DNA of 11,608 bases, from positions 1-11,608 of the forward strand of contig JAJQGZ010000010.1 in the NCBI GenBank assembly GCA_021200075.1. Reading direction: 5' to 3'. Made by a program: the position numbers and the translations under genes. This document shows positions 1 through 6,369 of this stretch, piece by piece (position 1 is the first letter of the stretch; every line of letters starts with the position of its first letter). This stretch comes from Clostridiales bacterium. Its GTDB lineage: Bacteria; Bacillota; Clostridia; Oscillospirales; Acutalibacteraceae. Below the pieces are notes generated by a model. That model did no database searches. It worked only from the letters and a program-made list of their open reading frames with translations, and was not told where the DNA came from.

Positions 1-775
1 CCTCATCGTATCCCGTGTGCTTTTGAAGCTGTGCGTTGTTGTAAAGGCGGGAATTTTCGGGTATTCCGTTTGCGTATTTGTCGGAGAGCTGACCCTGTGC
101 AAGCGGTGAAAATGCGATTATTCCCTTGCACTTTGATTTTGCTTCTTTTTTAAGGTCATTTTCTTCTATCGTTCTGTCAAACAGGGAATAGCGGTTTTGA
201 TTTATAATGAACGGAACATTGTAATCCTCGCATCTGTGGTGCATTTTGTACATAGTGCCGCCGTCGTAATTGCTGATTCCTGCGTAAAGTGCCTTGCCTT
301 GTCTTACAATATCCGACAGGCACAGCGCCGTTTTTTCAAGCGGAGTTTCGGGCGTCATACAGTGGTGGTAAAAAATATCCACATATTCAAGTCCCATTCT
401 TTTCAGGCTTTGGTCGAGTGATGCGGTCAGATATTTCCTACTTACGCCCTTTCCGCCGTAAAGCCCGTCCCACATTTCATACCCGACTTTTGTGCTGATT
501 ATCAGCTCGTCACGGTACGGACGGAGATTTTCCTTGAATATTTTGCCGAAGTTGATTTCCACCGTTCCGGGAGCAGGGCCGTAATTGTTAGCCAAATCAA
601 AATGCGTAACGCCCATATCAAAGGCGGCGAGAATGATGTCTTTCATCTCGTCATAATCGGCACTGTCTCAGAAATTTTGCCACAGTCCTATTGATATTGC
701 AGGCAGATACAGTCCGCTTTCACCGCATTTGTTAAATGTCATTTTGTCATATCTTGCTTTGTCAGCCTTGTACAT
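1..775 (-). pseudogene. Aldo/keto reductase, interrupted by an in-frame TGA; 3' end outside window
   Basis: Reading down from the ATG at 775 gives 258 codons of an aldo/keto reductase of the kind annotated as L-glyceraldehyde-3-phosphate reductase (YghZ-like), an NADPH-dependent cytosolic oxidoreductase. The full catalytic tetrad is visible: Asp60 and Tyr65 (FDLANNYGPAPG), Lys96 (ISTKVGYEMW) and His137 (IFYHHCM), followed by later barrel strands (GISNY, INQNRYSLFD, AFSPLAQGQLS). Codon 36 (positions 668-670) is TGA, where relatives have Gly in a GLWxNFG motif; one G-to-T change of GGA would explain it. The start is supported by GGAG (784-787 on the reverse strand) eight bases upstream. Everything after the stop remains open, so the damage is either recent or a sequencing error. 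A restart at Met44 would lose the first barrel strand. The family is clear; the exact substrate is not. Confidence 0.82.
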
Positions 776-830
776 TTCATCATCTCCGTCAATTTATTTT
801 TGTATTTATCGAGCTGTCGCTCTTTTACTA

Positions 831-859
831 ATTATATAATATTTTCACGGCTAAATCAA
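831..859 (-). promoter_or_regulatory. Sigma-A-type promoter of the aldo/keto reductase
   Basis: On the reverse strand, TTGATT (854-859) and a perfect TATAAT (831-836) are separated by 17 bases. It sits about 55 bases upstream of the reductase start and is back to back with the sirtuin promoter, so the two genes are divergently transcribed from a shared 159-bp region. Confidence 0.6.
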
Positions 860-864
860 TCGGC

Positions 865-893
865 TTGCAAAGATTAAATTATTATGCTAAAAT
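865..893 (+). promoter_or_regulatory. Promoter of the Sir2-family gene
   Basis: TTGCAA (865-870), a 17-base spacer and TAAAAT (888-893) preceded by TGC form a reasonable extended -10 sigma-A promoter about 40 bases before the sirtuin start at 935. Confidence 0.5.
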
Positions 894-934
894 TTTAATG
901 TAAATCCTATGCAAAAAATATTTGAGGTGATGAT

Positions 935-1647
935 ATGACCTTGCAGGAAATAATCGACAGAGGCAGCAACATAGTCTTTTTCGGCGGAGCAGGCGTTTCT
1001 ACGGAAAGCGGAATACCCGATTTTCGTTCCGTTGACGGACTTTATAATCAAAAATACGATTATCCGCCGGGGGGGAGATTTTATCCCATACATTTTTTGA
1101 AAGCAGCACATCTGAATTTTTCAGATTTTACAGGGATAAAATGCTTTGCCTTGACGCAGAGCCTAATCCTGCTCACCTAAAGCTTGCCGAGCTTGAAAGG
1201 ACGGGTAAGCTCTCGGCGGTTATAACTCAGAATATCGACGGACTTCATCAAAAGGCAGGCAGTAAAAATGTTTACGAGCTTCACGGTTCGGTACTCAGAA
1301 ACTATTGTAATCGTTGTCACAAATTTTTTGACGCAAGGTATATTCTCGAATCTTCTGATATTTCGCTTTGCGATGAATGCGGCGCCGTGGTAAAGCCCGA
1401 TGTGGTGCTTTACGAGGAGGGGCTTGATAACGATACTGTAAATTCGGCTGTTAGAGCTATTTCAAATGCGGGTTGTCTTATAGTCGCCGGAACAAGCCTG
1501 ACAGTTTATCCTGCCGCAGGATTTATACGCTACTTTTCCGGTGAAAGCTGTGTGCTGATTAACCGTGACCCGACGCCTATGGATAATATCGCCGATTTAA
1601 TTATCAGGGAAAAGGTGGGCGAGGTGCTGTCAAAAATCACTGTTTAA
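935..1647 (+). pseudogene. Sir2-family NAD-dependent protein deacylase, frameshifted at a G7 run
   Basis: A sirtuin (CobB/SrtN-like) removes acyl groups from protein lysines using NAD. The first frame (935 to about 1069) carries GAGVSTESGIPDFRS for NAD binding. The rest lies in another frame, readable from about 1075: ILSHTFF, TQNIDGLHQKAG, catalytic His in YELHGS, zinc pairs CNRC and CDEC, VAGTSLTVYPAAG and the NAD-binding LINRDPTPMD. The join is the run of seven G at 1069-1075. Removing two G or adding one restores a 236-237 residue protein, the usual family length. Removing two gives the usual two-residue spacing in PPxxILSH. GAGGTGATGAT gives a good ribosome binding site for the ATG at 935. 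All catalytic and zinc residues survive, so this could be a fresh mutation, a phase-variable tract or a homopolymer read error. Confidence 0.9.
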
Positions 1648-1663
1648 TTTGTTTACAAATTAA
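1644..1663. repeat. 20-bp dyad symmetry overlapping the pyk -35 region
   Basis: The arms TTAATTTGT (1644-1652) and ACAAATTAA (1655-1663) are perfect inverted repeats around a central TT. The dyad overlaps the sirtuin stop codon and the -35 element of the putative pyk promoter, a position where a repressor could act. It does not match the Rex or CcpA consensus sites I know. It lacks a GC-rich stem and a strong T-tail, so it is a poor terminator. Confidence 0.35.
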
Positions 1664-1679
1664 TATTTCTTTGTATATT
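1652..1679 (+). promoter_or_regulatory. Putative promoter for pyk-GNAT-mltG
   Basis: TTTACA (1652-1657), 16 bases, TATATT (1674-1679): 5 of 6 matches to each sigma-A element. It leaves an AT-rich leader of about 170 bases before pyk. That leader contains a weak ACGGCA/TGCCGT inverted repeat but no riboswitch that I recognise. Confidence 0.4.
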
Positions 1680-1857
1680 GCATTTTTTTGCTTTTGTGTT
1701 ATCATACTATTTAACAATAATTGAGATTTTTTACGGCATTTTACATATTGTCATTTTTATTGCCGTTTTTATTCAAATATGTCCGGCGGCTTTTTCTCTG
1801 CTGATTCGGCAATACAATTACAAAGTGGTCTCACATTAATTTACGGAGATTTTTATT

Positions 1858-3282
1858 ATGCGAAAGACAAAGATTATCTGCACTCTCGGCCCTGCAACCG
1901 ATGACGATAAAGTTCTTGAAAAAATTATGCTTGCAGGAATGGATGTGGCGAGATTTAATTTCAGCCACGGAACTTACGACGACCATAAAAAGAGACTTAA
2001 TCAGGTCGTTTCAATGAGGGAAAAGCTCAATCTGCCTGTTGCAACCCTGCTTGATACAAAAGGGCCCGAGGTTCGTCTCGGTAATTTTGACGGCGGTAAG
2101 GCAGAAATAAAAGCCGGTGATAAATTTGTCCTTACAACCGAGGAATGTCTCGGCACTGATAAAAAATGCTATGTTAATTACGACGGTTTGCCCGAGGATG
2201 TTTCGCCGGGTACGGTCATTTTGATTAACGACGGCTTGGTCTCAATGCAGGTTGACAGCATCGAGTCAAAAGATATTATATGTACAGTAAAAGATGGCGG
2301 TATTCTTTCCGACCACAAGGGAGTAAATGTCCCCGGAGTAAGCCTTAATATGCCCTATCTCTCCGCAAGGGATATGGCAGATTTGCAGTTCGGCAAGGAT
2401 AACAATTTTGATTTTATCGCCGCTTCATTTGTAAGGAATGCAACGGATATAACAATTCTTCGCAACTATGTTGAAGCTATCGGGTGGAAAAATGTCAAAA
2501 TAATTGCCAAGATAGAAAACAGCGAGGGCGTTGAAAATATAGATTCCATAATCGAAGCTGCCGACGGTATAATGGTGGCTCGTGGTGATATGGGTGTTGA
2601 AATTCATTTTGAGCTGATTCCGTCTATTCAAAAAATGATAATCCGCAAGGTTTACGAGGCGGGCAAAATAGTTGTAACGGCTACTCAAATGCTCGAATCT
2701 ATGATAACAAATCCACGCCCCACAAGAGCGGAGATAACCGATGTAGCCAACGCTATTTACGACGGCACGAGTGCAATAATGCTCTCCGGTGAATCTGCGG
2801 TAGGTGCGCACCCGGTTGAAGCTGTGGAAACTATGGCGTCCATTGCCGTTATGACAGAAAATGATATTGATTATGTAAAAAGATTTAATAATTTTTATGC
2901 CAAAAATGGCGGCAAAGATGTCACCTCGGCGATAAGCCACGCAACGGTTACAACCGCTCACGATCTGCGTGCAAGCGCAATAATCACGGTAACAAAGAGC
3001 GGAAAAACAGCCAGGATGATTTCAAAATTCAGACCCAACACTCTAATTGTCGGCGCTACCGTTGATGAAAAGGTGTTCAGGCAGCTCAATCTCAGTTGGG
3101 GTGTACATCCTGTTATGTGTGAAATTAAGGATAATACCGATGAACTTTTTGCTCACGCAGTCGATGTTTCGCACAAAGCCGGCTTGGTAAAAGACGGCGA
3201 GCTTGTTGTTATTACGGCAGGTATACCTCTCGGTATTTCCGGCACTACAAATATGTTAAAGGTACACAAAGTAAATGAATAA
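1858..3282 (+). CDS. pyk: Pyruvate kinase, short form
   Basis: Cytosolic glycolytic enzyme that transfers phosphate from phosphoenolpyruvate to ADP, giving pyruvate and ATP. The 474 residues cover the standard A, B and C domains: RKTKIICTLGPA at the N-terminus, NFSHG (34-38), LLDTKGPEVRLG opening the B domain, catalytic Lys218 and metal-binding Glu220 in IIAKIENSEGVEN, Asp244 in VARGDMGVEI, the signature TATQMLESM (274-282) and PTRAEITDVANAIYDG, then the C-terminal allosteric domain. It lacks the extra phosphohistidine-type C-terminal domain found on many Bacillus pyruvate kinases (about 585 residues). The ATG at 1858 follows ACGGAG at good spacing. The last codons overlap the next gene by 8 nt, so pyk heads an operon with a GNAT and mltG. 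Confidence 0.97.
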   Translation: MRKTKIICTLGPATDDDKVLEKIMLAGMDVARFNFSHGTYDDHKKRLNQVVSMREKLNLPVATLLDTKGPEVRLGNFDGGKAEIKAGDKFVLTTEECLGTDKKCYVNYDGLPEDVSPGTVILINDGLVSMQVDSIESKDIICTVKDGGILSDHKGVNVPGVSLNMPYLSARDMADLQFGKDNNFDFIAASFVRNATDITILRNYVEAIGWKNVKIIAKIENSEGVENIDSIIEAADGIMVARGDMGVEIHFELIPSIQKMIIRKVYEAGKIVVTATQMLESMITNPRPTRAEITDVANAIYDGTSAIMLSGESAVGAHPVEAVETMASIAVMTENDIDYVKRFNNFYAKNGGKDVTSAISHATVTTAHDLRASAIITVTKSGKTARMISKFRPNTLIVGATVDEKVFRQLNLSWGVHPVMCEIKDNTDELFAHAVDVSHKAGLVKDGELVVITAGIPLGISGTTNMLKVHKVNE

Positions 3283-3748
3283 AACAGAAATCAAAATAAT
3301 TCCGTCAACGAGTGCAGAGTTTGAATATATCAAGTCAATCCGTACACAGGTATTTATAAACGAGCTTCACGCAGACGGCACAAAAGAATTTGACGAATAT
3401 GATTTACCGAGTGCGAACACAAAGCATTTTATCCTCTTTGATGAGGGAACGCCTGTGGCAACTGCTCGTCTTGCGTTCACTCCATCGGGAGCAAAGCTCG
3501 GCAGGATTGCAGTGCTTAAGCAGTACAGGAGTAAGGGTTTCGGTGCTTCTCTGGTCAAAGCCGTTCTCACTTATGCGTTTGCGGAAAATACTGTGGATTT
3601 TGCGGAATATGTCCTTGTGGATGCAAGGGCAGAAGCCGTGCCTTTTTATAAGCAGTTCGGGTTTGCACCAATCGGCAAAGTGTTTACCGATAGAGGGCTT
3701 CCTCATATTCCAATGTGTATAGATAAAGGAGTGTTCGTCAATGAGTGA
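3275..3748 (+). CDS. GNAT-family N-acetyltransferase
   Basis: A 157-residue single-domain GNAT acetyltransferase, of the ElaA/YjcF-like kind. The acetyl-CoA-binding motif A is visible as LGRIAVLKQYRSKGFG (residues 75-90, with the RxxGxG core R85, G88, G90), and the C-terminal YKQFGF (125-130) supplies the typical motif B tyrosine and beta-bulge. It should acetylate an amine using acetyl-CoA; the substrate cannot be told from the sequence. The start ATG lies inside the end of pyk (shared ATGAATAA) and the stop lies inside the start of mltG (shared ATGAGTGA), so all three are probably translationally coupled. AAAGG inside pyk may serve as its ribosome binding site. Confidence 0.9.
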   Translation: MNKTEIKIIPSTSAEFEYIKSIRTQVFINELHADGTKEFDEYDLPSANTKHFILFDEGTPVATARLAFTPSGAKLGRIAVLKQYRSKGFGASLVKAVLTYAFAENTVDFAEYVLVDARAEAVPFYKQFGFAPIGKVFTDRGLPHIPMCIDKGVFVNE

Positions 3749-4784
3749 AAAGAGGAAAAGCAATAAAATTTGTGTTGTTATTATAGTCTTGCTTGTATTC
3801 CTGCTTTTAGCCGTCATCGGCTTCATCGCATATACATACTTGCAAAAGGACATTGCAGGTAATTCAGGCAGTAATGCCGAGTATACTCTGATAATAGAGC
3901 AGTCCGATTTTCAGTACCAAGTTGCAGACAAATTGCAGAGCAATGATATTATCGCCAGTTCAACTTTATGGTGTTGGTGGATGGACAAGTATTATCCTGA
4001 TTTCGTGTTTATAAACGGAGAGTACAATTTAACCTCTTCGATGTCGTATTCGGAAATAGCAGACAAGCTACAGAACCCTGATGTCTCGCATAAATCTGTA
4101 TCTGTCTGTATACCCGAGGGATATACTGTATTTGATATTACCGAAACTATGGAAGAGAATTCGGTGTGTAGTTCGTTGGATTTTCTCTCCGCCTGCAAGT
4201 CAACAGATTATGATTTCGATTTTCTTTCAGATATAGAATTCGGTTCGTCTGTCGCTTATCCTCTTGAGGGTTTTCTCTTTCCTGCCACATATGACCTTGC
4301 CGAGAATACTCCTGCAACGGAAGTTGTCGCCACAATGCTCGAAGCGTTTGATTATAGGATTACAGCCGAGTGGCTCTCATTTTGCTCAGAAAACGATTTC
4401 TCGCTTTTAGATTTAATTACCCTTGCTTCGATTGTAGAAAAGGAAGCCTCGGGCAGTTCACAGGCTGTCAATGTAGCTTCTGTGTTTATTAATCGTCTCG
4501 AAGTATCTCAGCAACTTCAATCTGATGTCACGGTCACCTATGGTAATCTTCTGCGAGAAGCCGGCTTTGATGATGATGTCGTCTTTTCTTACAACACATA
4601 CAAGTGTACCGCACTTCCCTCGGGAGCAATCTGCAATCCGGGTTTGGATAGTATCTCTGCTGTTGTCAATCATACATCCACGGATTATTATTATTTTTTC
4701 ACTTACAATTCCGGGTCTGATTTTTATTTCACCTCTACCTATTCGGATTTTTCGCAGAAGTGGAGCGAACTCTCGGACGATTGA
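3741..4784 (+). CDS. mltG: Endolytic murein transglycosylase MltG (YceG-like)
   Basis: A membrane-anchored lytic transglycosylase that cuts nascent peptidoglycan strands and is thought to terminate glycan elongation. In the 347 residues there is a short basic cytoplasmic tail, one membrane helix (about 11-31), an extracellular LysM-like N-terminal part, then the YceG catalytic domain. Family motifs are clear: PLEGFLFPATY (174-184), ASIVEKEA (229-236), where Glu233 aligns with the catalytic Glu218 of E. coli MltG, LQSDVTVTYG (259-268), and YNTYKCTALPSGAICNPG (284-301). AAAGGAG lies 9 bases before the ATG, which overlaps the GNAT stop by 8 nt. No intrinsic terminator is visible after its stop, so some transcripts may run into infC. 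Confidence 0.95.
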   Translation: MSEKRKSNKICVVIIVLLVFLLLAVIGFIAYTYLQKDIAGNSGSNAEYTLIIEQSDFQYQVADKLQSNDIIASSTLWCWWMDKYYPDFVFINGEYNLTSSMSYSEIADKLQNPDVSHKSVSVCIPEGYTVFDITETMEENSVCSSLDFLSACKSTDYDFDFLSDIEFGSSVAYPLEGFLFPATYDLAENTPATEVVATMLEAFDYRITAEWLSFCSENDFSLLDLITLASIVEKEASGSSQAVNVASVFINRLEVSQQLQSDVTVTYGNLLREAGFDDDVVFSYNTYKCTALPSGAICNPGLDSISAVVNHTSTDYYYFFTYNSGSDFYFTSTYSDFSQKWSELSDD

Positions 4785-4801
4785 TTTTTTAAAATTAACT
4801 G

Positions 4802-4830
4802 TTGACAAACATAAAACTGTGTGATAATAT
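4802..4830 (+). promoter_or_regulatory. Promoter of infC-rpmI-rplT
   Basis: A perfect TTGACA (4802-4807), 17 bases, then TAATAT (4825-4830). The TGTGATAATAT around the -10 could also be read as an extended -10 with GATAAT and a 15-base spacer. The same TGTGATAATAT string occurs in the rpsT promoter on the other strand. Confidence 0.7.
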
Positions 4831-4969
4831 ATTCCTACAACAAAGAAGAACACGGCGTTCTCCCCTTCAGTTATGCGAAAAGGGCAATATTTATTGCTGT
4901 TTATTTGTAATTATTGAAGTACGGGTGTGTCTGCGTTCGTACTTTTAATTTTTTCAAGAGGTGTTTTTT
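4831..4969 (+). promoter_or_regulatory. Structured infC leader, likely L20-type autoregulatory attenuator
   Basis: The ~130-base leader between promoter and infC holds a chain of inverted repeats: AGAAC/GTTCT (around 4848-4861), CCCTT/AAGGG (around 4862-4883), GCAATA/TATTGC (4884-4897) and a terminator-like hairpin at 4917-4944 followed by T-rich sequence. In Bacillus and other Firmicutes this operon is controlled by L20 binding its own leader and promoting early termination. The position and the terminator fit that scheme. I have not shown that the L20-binding fold itself is present. Confidence 0.55.
4915..4954 (+). terminator. Attenuator hairpin in the infC leader
   Basis: AAGTACG (4917-4923) pairs perfectly with CGTACTT (4938-4944) around a 14-base loop, followed by TTTAATTTTTT. 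It lies only 16-20 bases before the infC ribosome binding site, as expected for premature termination control. Confidence 0.6.
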
Positions 4970-5491
4970 ATCAGTAAGGAAACTCGACAGATTAACAAAG
5001 AGATCAGGGATAAAGAATTACGCGTTATTTCCGCCGATGGTGAACAGCTCGGTATCATGAGCGCTTCACAGGCTCTTAAAATTGCGGAGGAAAATAATCT
5101 TGACCTTGTTAAAATTGCCCCACAGGCTAAGCCTCCTGTATGCAAAATTATGGACTATTCCAAGTTCCGTTATGAGCAAGCAAAGCGTGAAAAGGAAAAC
5201 CGAAAAAACCAAAAGCAGGTTGAAATGAAGGAAATTCGTTTGTCCGTCACAATTGATGTGGGAGATTTCAATACAAAGGTTAATCAGGCAAGGAAGTTTC
5301 TTGCTTCGGGGCATAAGCTCAAGGTTTCGCTCAGGCTCAAGGGAAGAATGATGGCTCATTCCGAACTCGGCATTGAGAATATGAAGCGTTTTGCTGCTGA
5401 GCTTGAAGAAGAAGCGGTTGTTGATAAGGCATCTAAGCTTGACGGCAGGCAGATACTTATGTTCCTGTCTCCCAAGTCAAGCAATAAATGA
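4970..5491 (+). CDS. infC: Translation initiation factor IF-3, probable AUC start
   Basis: IF-3 binds the 30S subunit, keeps it from joining 50S too early and proofreads the start codon and initiator tRNA. The 173 residues hold both domains: the N-terminal domain with INKEIRDKELRVI and GEQLGIMS, a basic linker (KREKENRKNQKQ), and the C-terminal domain with EIRLSVTIDVGDF and LKVSLRLKGRMM. There is no ATG. The in-frame candidates are GTG at 4961 and ATC at 4970. The ribosome binding site AAGAGGTG (4955-4962) contains the GTG itself and lies 7 bases before the ATC. The protein then begins ISKETRQIN, the normal IF-3 start. A non-AUG start is a known feature of infC in E. coli (AUU), where it lets IF-3 repress its own synthesis. 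It heads infC-rpmI-rplT. Confidence 0.93.
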   Translation: MSKETRQINKEIRDKELRVISADGEQLGIMSASQALKIAEENNLDLVKIAPQAKPPVCKIMDYSKFRYEQAKREKENRKNQKQVEMKEIRLSVTIDVGDFNTKVNQARKFLASGHKLKVSLRLKGRMMAHSELGIENMKRFAAELEEEAVVDKASKLDGRQILMFLSPKSSNK

Positions 5492-5510
5492 ACAAACGGA
5501 GGAATAAATT

Positions 5511-5708
5511 ATGCCAAAGATTAAAACTCACAGCGGCGCCAAAAAGCGCTTTAAGAAGACTAAGAGCGGCAAGGTTAAGCGTGCGCACGCATACACCTCG
5601 CATATTCTTACCAAAAAGTCTACCAAGCGTAAGAGAAATTTACGCAAAATCGCAGTTGCCGATGTTACAAACCAAAAGCAGTGCAAAAGACTTATTCCTT
5701 ATAAATAA
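5511..5708 (+). CDS. rpmI: 50S ribosomal protein L35
   Basis: A 65-residue, very basic protein with the L35 opening PKIKTHSGAKKRFKKTKSGKVKR, here interrupted by nothing and ending KQCKRLIPYK. It is a component of the large ribosomal subunit. GGAGG sits 8-9 bases before the ATG, 19 bases after infC. Length and sequence are typical for the family and the middle position in infC-rpmI-rplT is conserved across bacteria. Confidence 0.97.
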   Translation: MPKIKTHSGAKKRFKKTKSGKVKRAHAYTSHILTKKSTKRKRNLRKIAVADVTNQKQCKRLIPYK

Positions 5709-5755
5709 GAATATTTTGCCTAACGGCATTTACATTAATTCGGAGGTATATTGAT

Positions 5756-6109
5756 ATGGCAAGAATAAAAGGCGCTATGGCGACCCGTAAAAGAAGAAAG
5801 AAAGTATTAAAAGCAACAAAGGGATATTACGGCGGAAAGCATCGTCTCTTCAAAACAGCAAAACAGGCTGTTATGAAAAGCGGTCAGTACGCTTATATCG
5901 GCAGGAAGCAGAAGAAGAGAGACTTCCGCCGTCTGTGGATAACTCGTATTTCAGCCGCCTGCAAGGTGAATGGTACTAATTATTCAACCTTTATGAACAG
6001 TCTTAAAAAGGCAGGTATTGACCTTAACAGAAAAATGCTGTCGGAAATTGCAATTTCCGACCCGGAGGCTTTCACCTCCCTTGTTGAGACTGCAAAGTCA
6101 GCTTTATAA
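5756..6109 (+). CDS. rplT: 50S ribosomal protein L20
   Basis: A 117-residue basic protein (ARIKGAMATRKRRKKVLK, GYYGGKHRLFKTAKQAV, KRDFRRLWITRI, NGTNYSTFM), full length for L20. It binds 23S rRNA early in large-subunit assembly and in many bacteria represses its own operon by binding the leader mRNA. A good GGAGG (5741-5745) precedes the ATG. It is the last gene of infC-rpmI-rplT and is followed at once by a strong terminator. Confidence 0.97.
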   Translation: MARIKGAMATRKRRKKVLKATKGYYGGKHRLFKTAKQAVMKSGQYAYIGRKQKKRDFRRLWITRISAACKVNGTNYSTFMNSLKKAGIDLNRKMLSEIAISDPEAFTSLVETAKSAL

Positions 6110-6121
6110 TTGACAGAATAT

Positions 6122-6156
6122 GAGCCGAGCGAAGGCTGATTTTTCGCTCGGCTTTT
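6122..6156 (+). terminator. Terminator of the infC-rpmI-rplT operon
   Basis: GCCGAGCGAA (6124-6133) pairs perfectly over 10 bases with TTCGCTCGGC (6143-6152), with a 9-base loop and a following TTTT. Confidence 0.9.
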
Positions 6157-6174
6157 CAATTTGTAAAGCGGCAT

Positions 6175-6227
6175 TTGACTTTTAAAAAAAATATGAAAAA
6201 AATATGAAAAAAGATTGACTTTTAAAA
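6175..6227 (+). repeat. 13-bp direct repeat around an A-rich block upstream of the queT leader
   Basis: TTGACTTTTAAAA occurs at 6175-6187 and again at 6215-6227. Between them lies an A-rich stretch with a tandem AAAAATATGA repeat. The second copy supplies the -35 element of the queT promoter; the first has no matching -10. The A-rich block could act as an UP element. Confidence 0.6.
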
Positions 6228-6243
6228 TAAGTTGTGCTAACAT
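6215..6243 (+). promoter_or_regulatory. Promoter of the riboswitch-queT transcript
   Basis: TTGACT (6215-6220), 17 bases, TAACAT (6238-6243) with an upstream TG. A second, overlapping TGTGCTAA copy leads into a TATAAT at 6251-6256, but no -35 lies at a suitable distance from that one. Initiation near 6250 would begin just before the riboswitch at 6261. Confidence 0.5.
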
Positions 6244-6260
6244 GTGCTAATATAATTATA

Positions 6261-6325
6261 GGCAGTTCGTAACCATCCTGCCTCGGAGGAGTCCGGCGAA
6301 AGCTTCTCCAAATCAAAACTAAGGG
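6261..6325 (+). promoter_or_regulatory. preQ1 riboswitch, probably class III
   Basis: This element lies in front of a QueT-type transporter and shows a compact fold. P1 is GGCAG (6261-6265) with CTGCC (6278-6282), closing a loop with TTCGTAACCATC. An inserted hairpin GGAGGAG (6285-6291) with CTTCTCC (6303-6309) follows, then an A-rich tail AAAACTAAGGG (6315-6325) whose purines could pair back into the CC-containing P1 loop as an H-type pseudoknot. The preQ1-I class uses the same logic with an A-rich tail. Class III, known from Faecalibacterium and relatives, adds an inserted helix. Binding of pre-queuosine-1 would reduce queT expression. The class assignment rests on recall of the motif and on context. 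Confidence 0.72.
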
Positions 6326-6336
6326 CAAAATTTGCA

Positions 6337-6365
6337 AATAAATAATCCGCAATTAATTATTTATT
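6337..6365 (+). promoter_or_regulatory. 10-bp A/U hairpin between aptamer and terminator
   Basis: AATAAATAAT (6337-6346) is perfectly complementary to ATTATTTATT (6356-6365), with a 9-base loop whose CCGC could alternatively pair with GCGG at 6368-6371, at the foot of the next hairpin. It may belong to the riboswitch expression platform. Confidence 0.45.
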
Positions 6366-6369
6366 CGGC

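Noticed and set aside
668..670. UGA recoded as glycine or selenocysteine in the aldo/keto reductase
   Set aside because: infC, mltG, queT, gpr and the GNAT gene all end in TGA in normal places, so UGA is a stop. The family has Gly, not Cys, at this site, and no selenocysteine insertion hairpin was noticed.
811..826. GAGC/GCTC mini-hairpin followed by TTTT between the divergent promoters
   Set aside because: A four-base-pair stem is too weak for a terminator and it lies in the reductase leader, with no transcript that needs ending.
1732..1771. ACGGCA/TGCCGT inverted repeat in the pyk leader as a terminator or riboswitch
   Set aside because: Only six pairs around a loop of over 20 bases in AT-rich DNA; the T-run after it is broken and no known aptamer features are present.
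2425..2961. 178-codon open frame on the - strand inside pyk
   Set aside because: It is antisense to highly conserved pyruvate kinase sequence, with His/Tyr/Cys-rich composition typical of a shadow frame and no ribosome binding site.
3404..3853. 149-codon open frame on the - strand across the GNAT/mltG junction
   Set aside because: It crosses two well-supported genes in antisense and has no family features.
5488..5754. 88-codon + strand frame overlapping rpmI
   Set aside because: It is the out-of-frame reading of ribosomal protein L35 DNA; the L35 frame has the ribosome binding site and conserved sequence.
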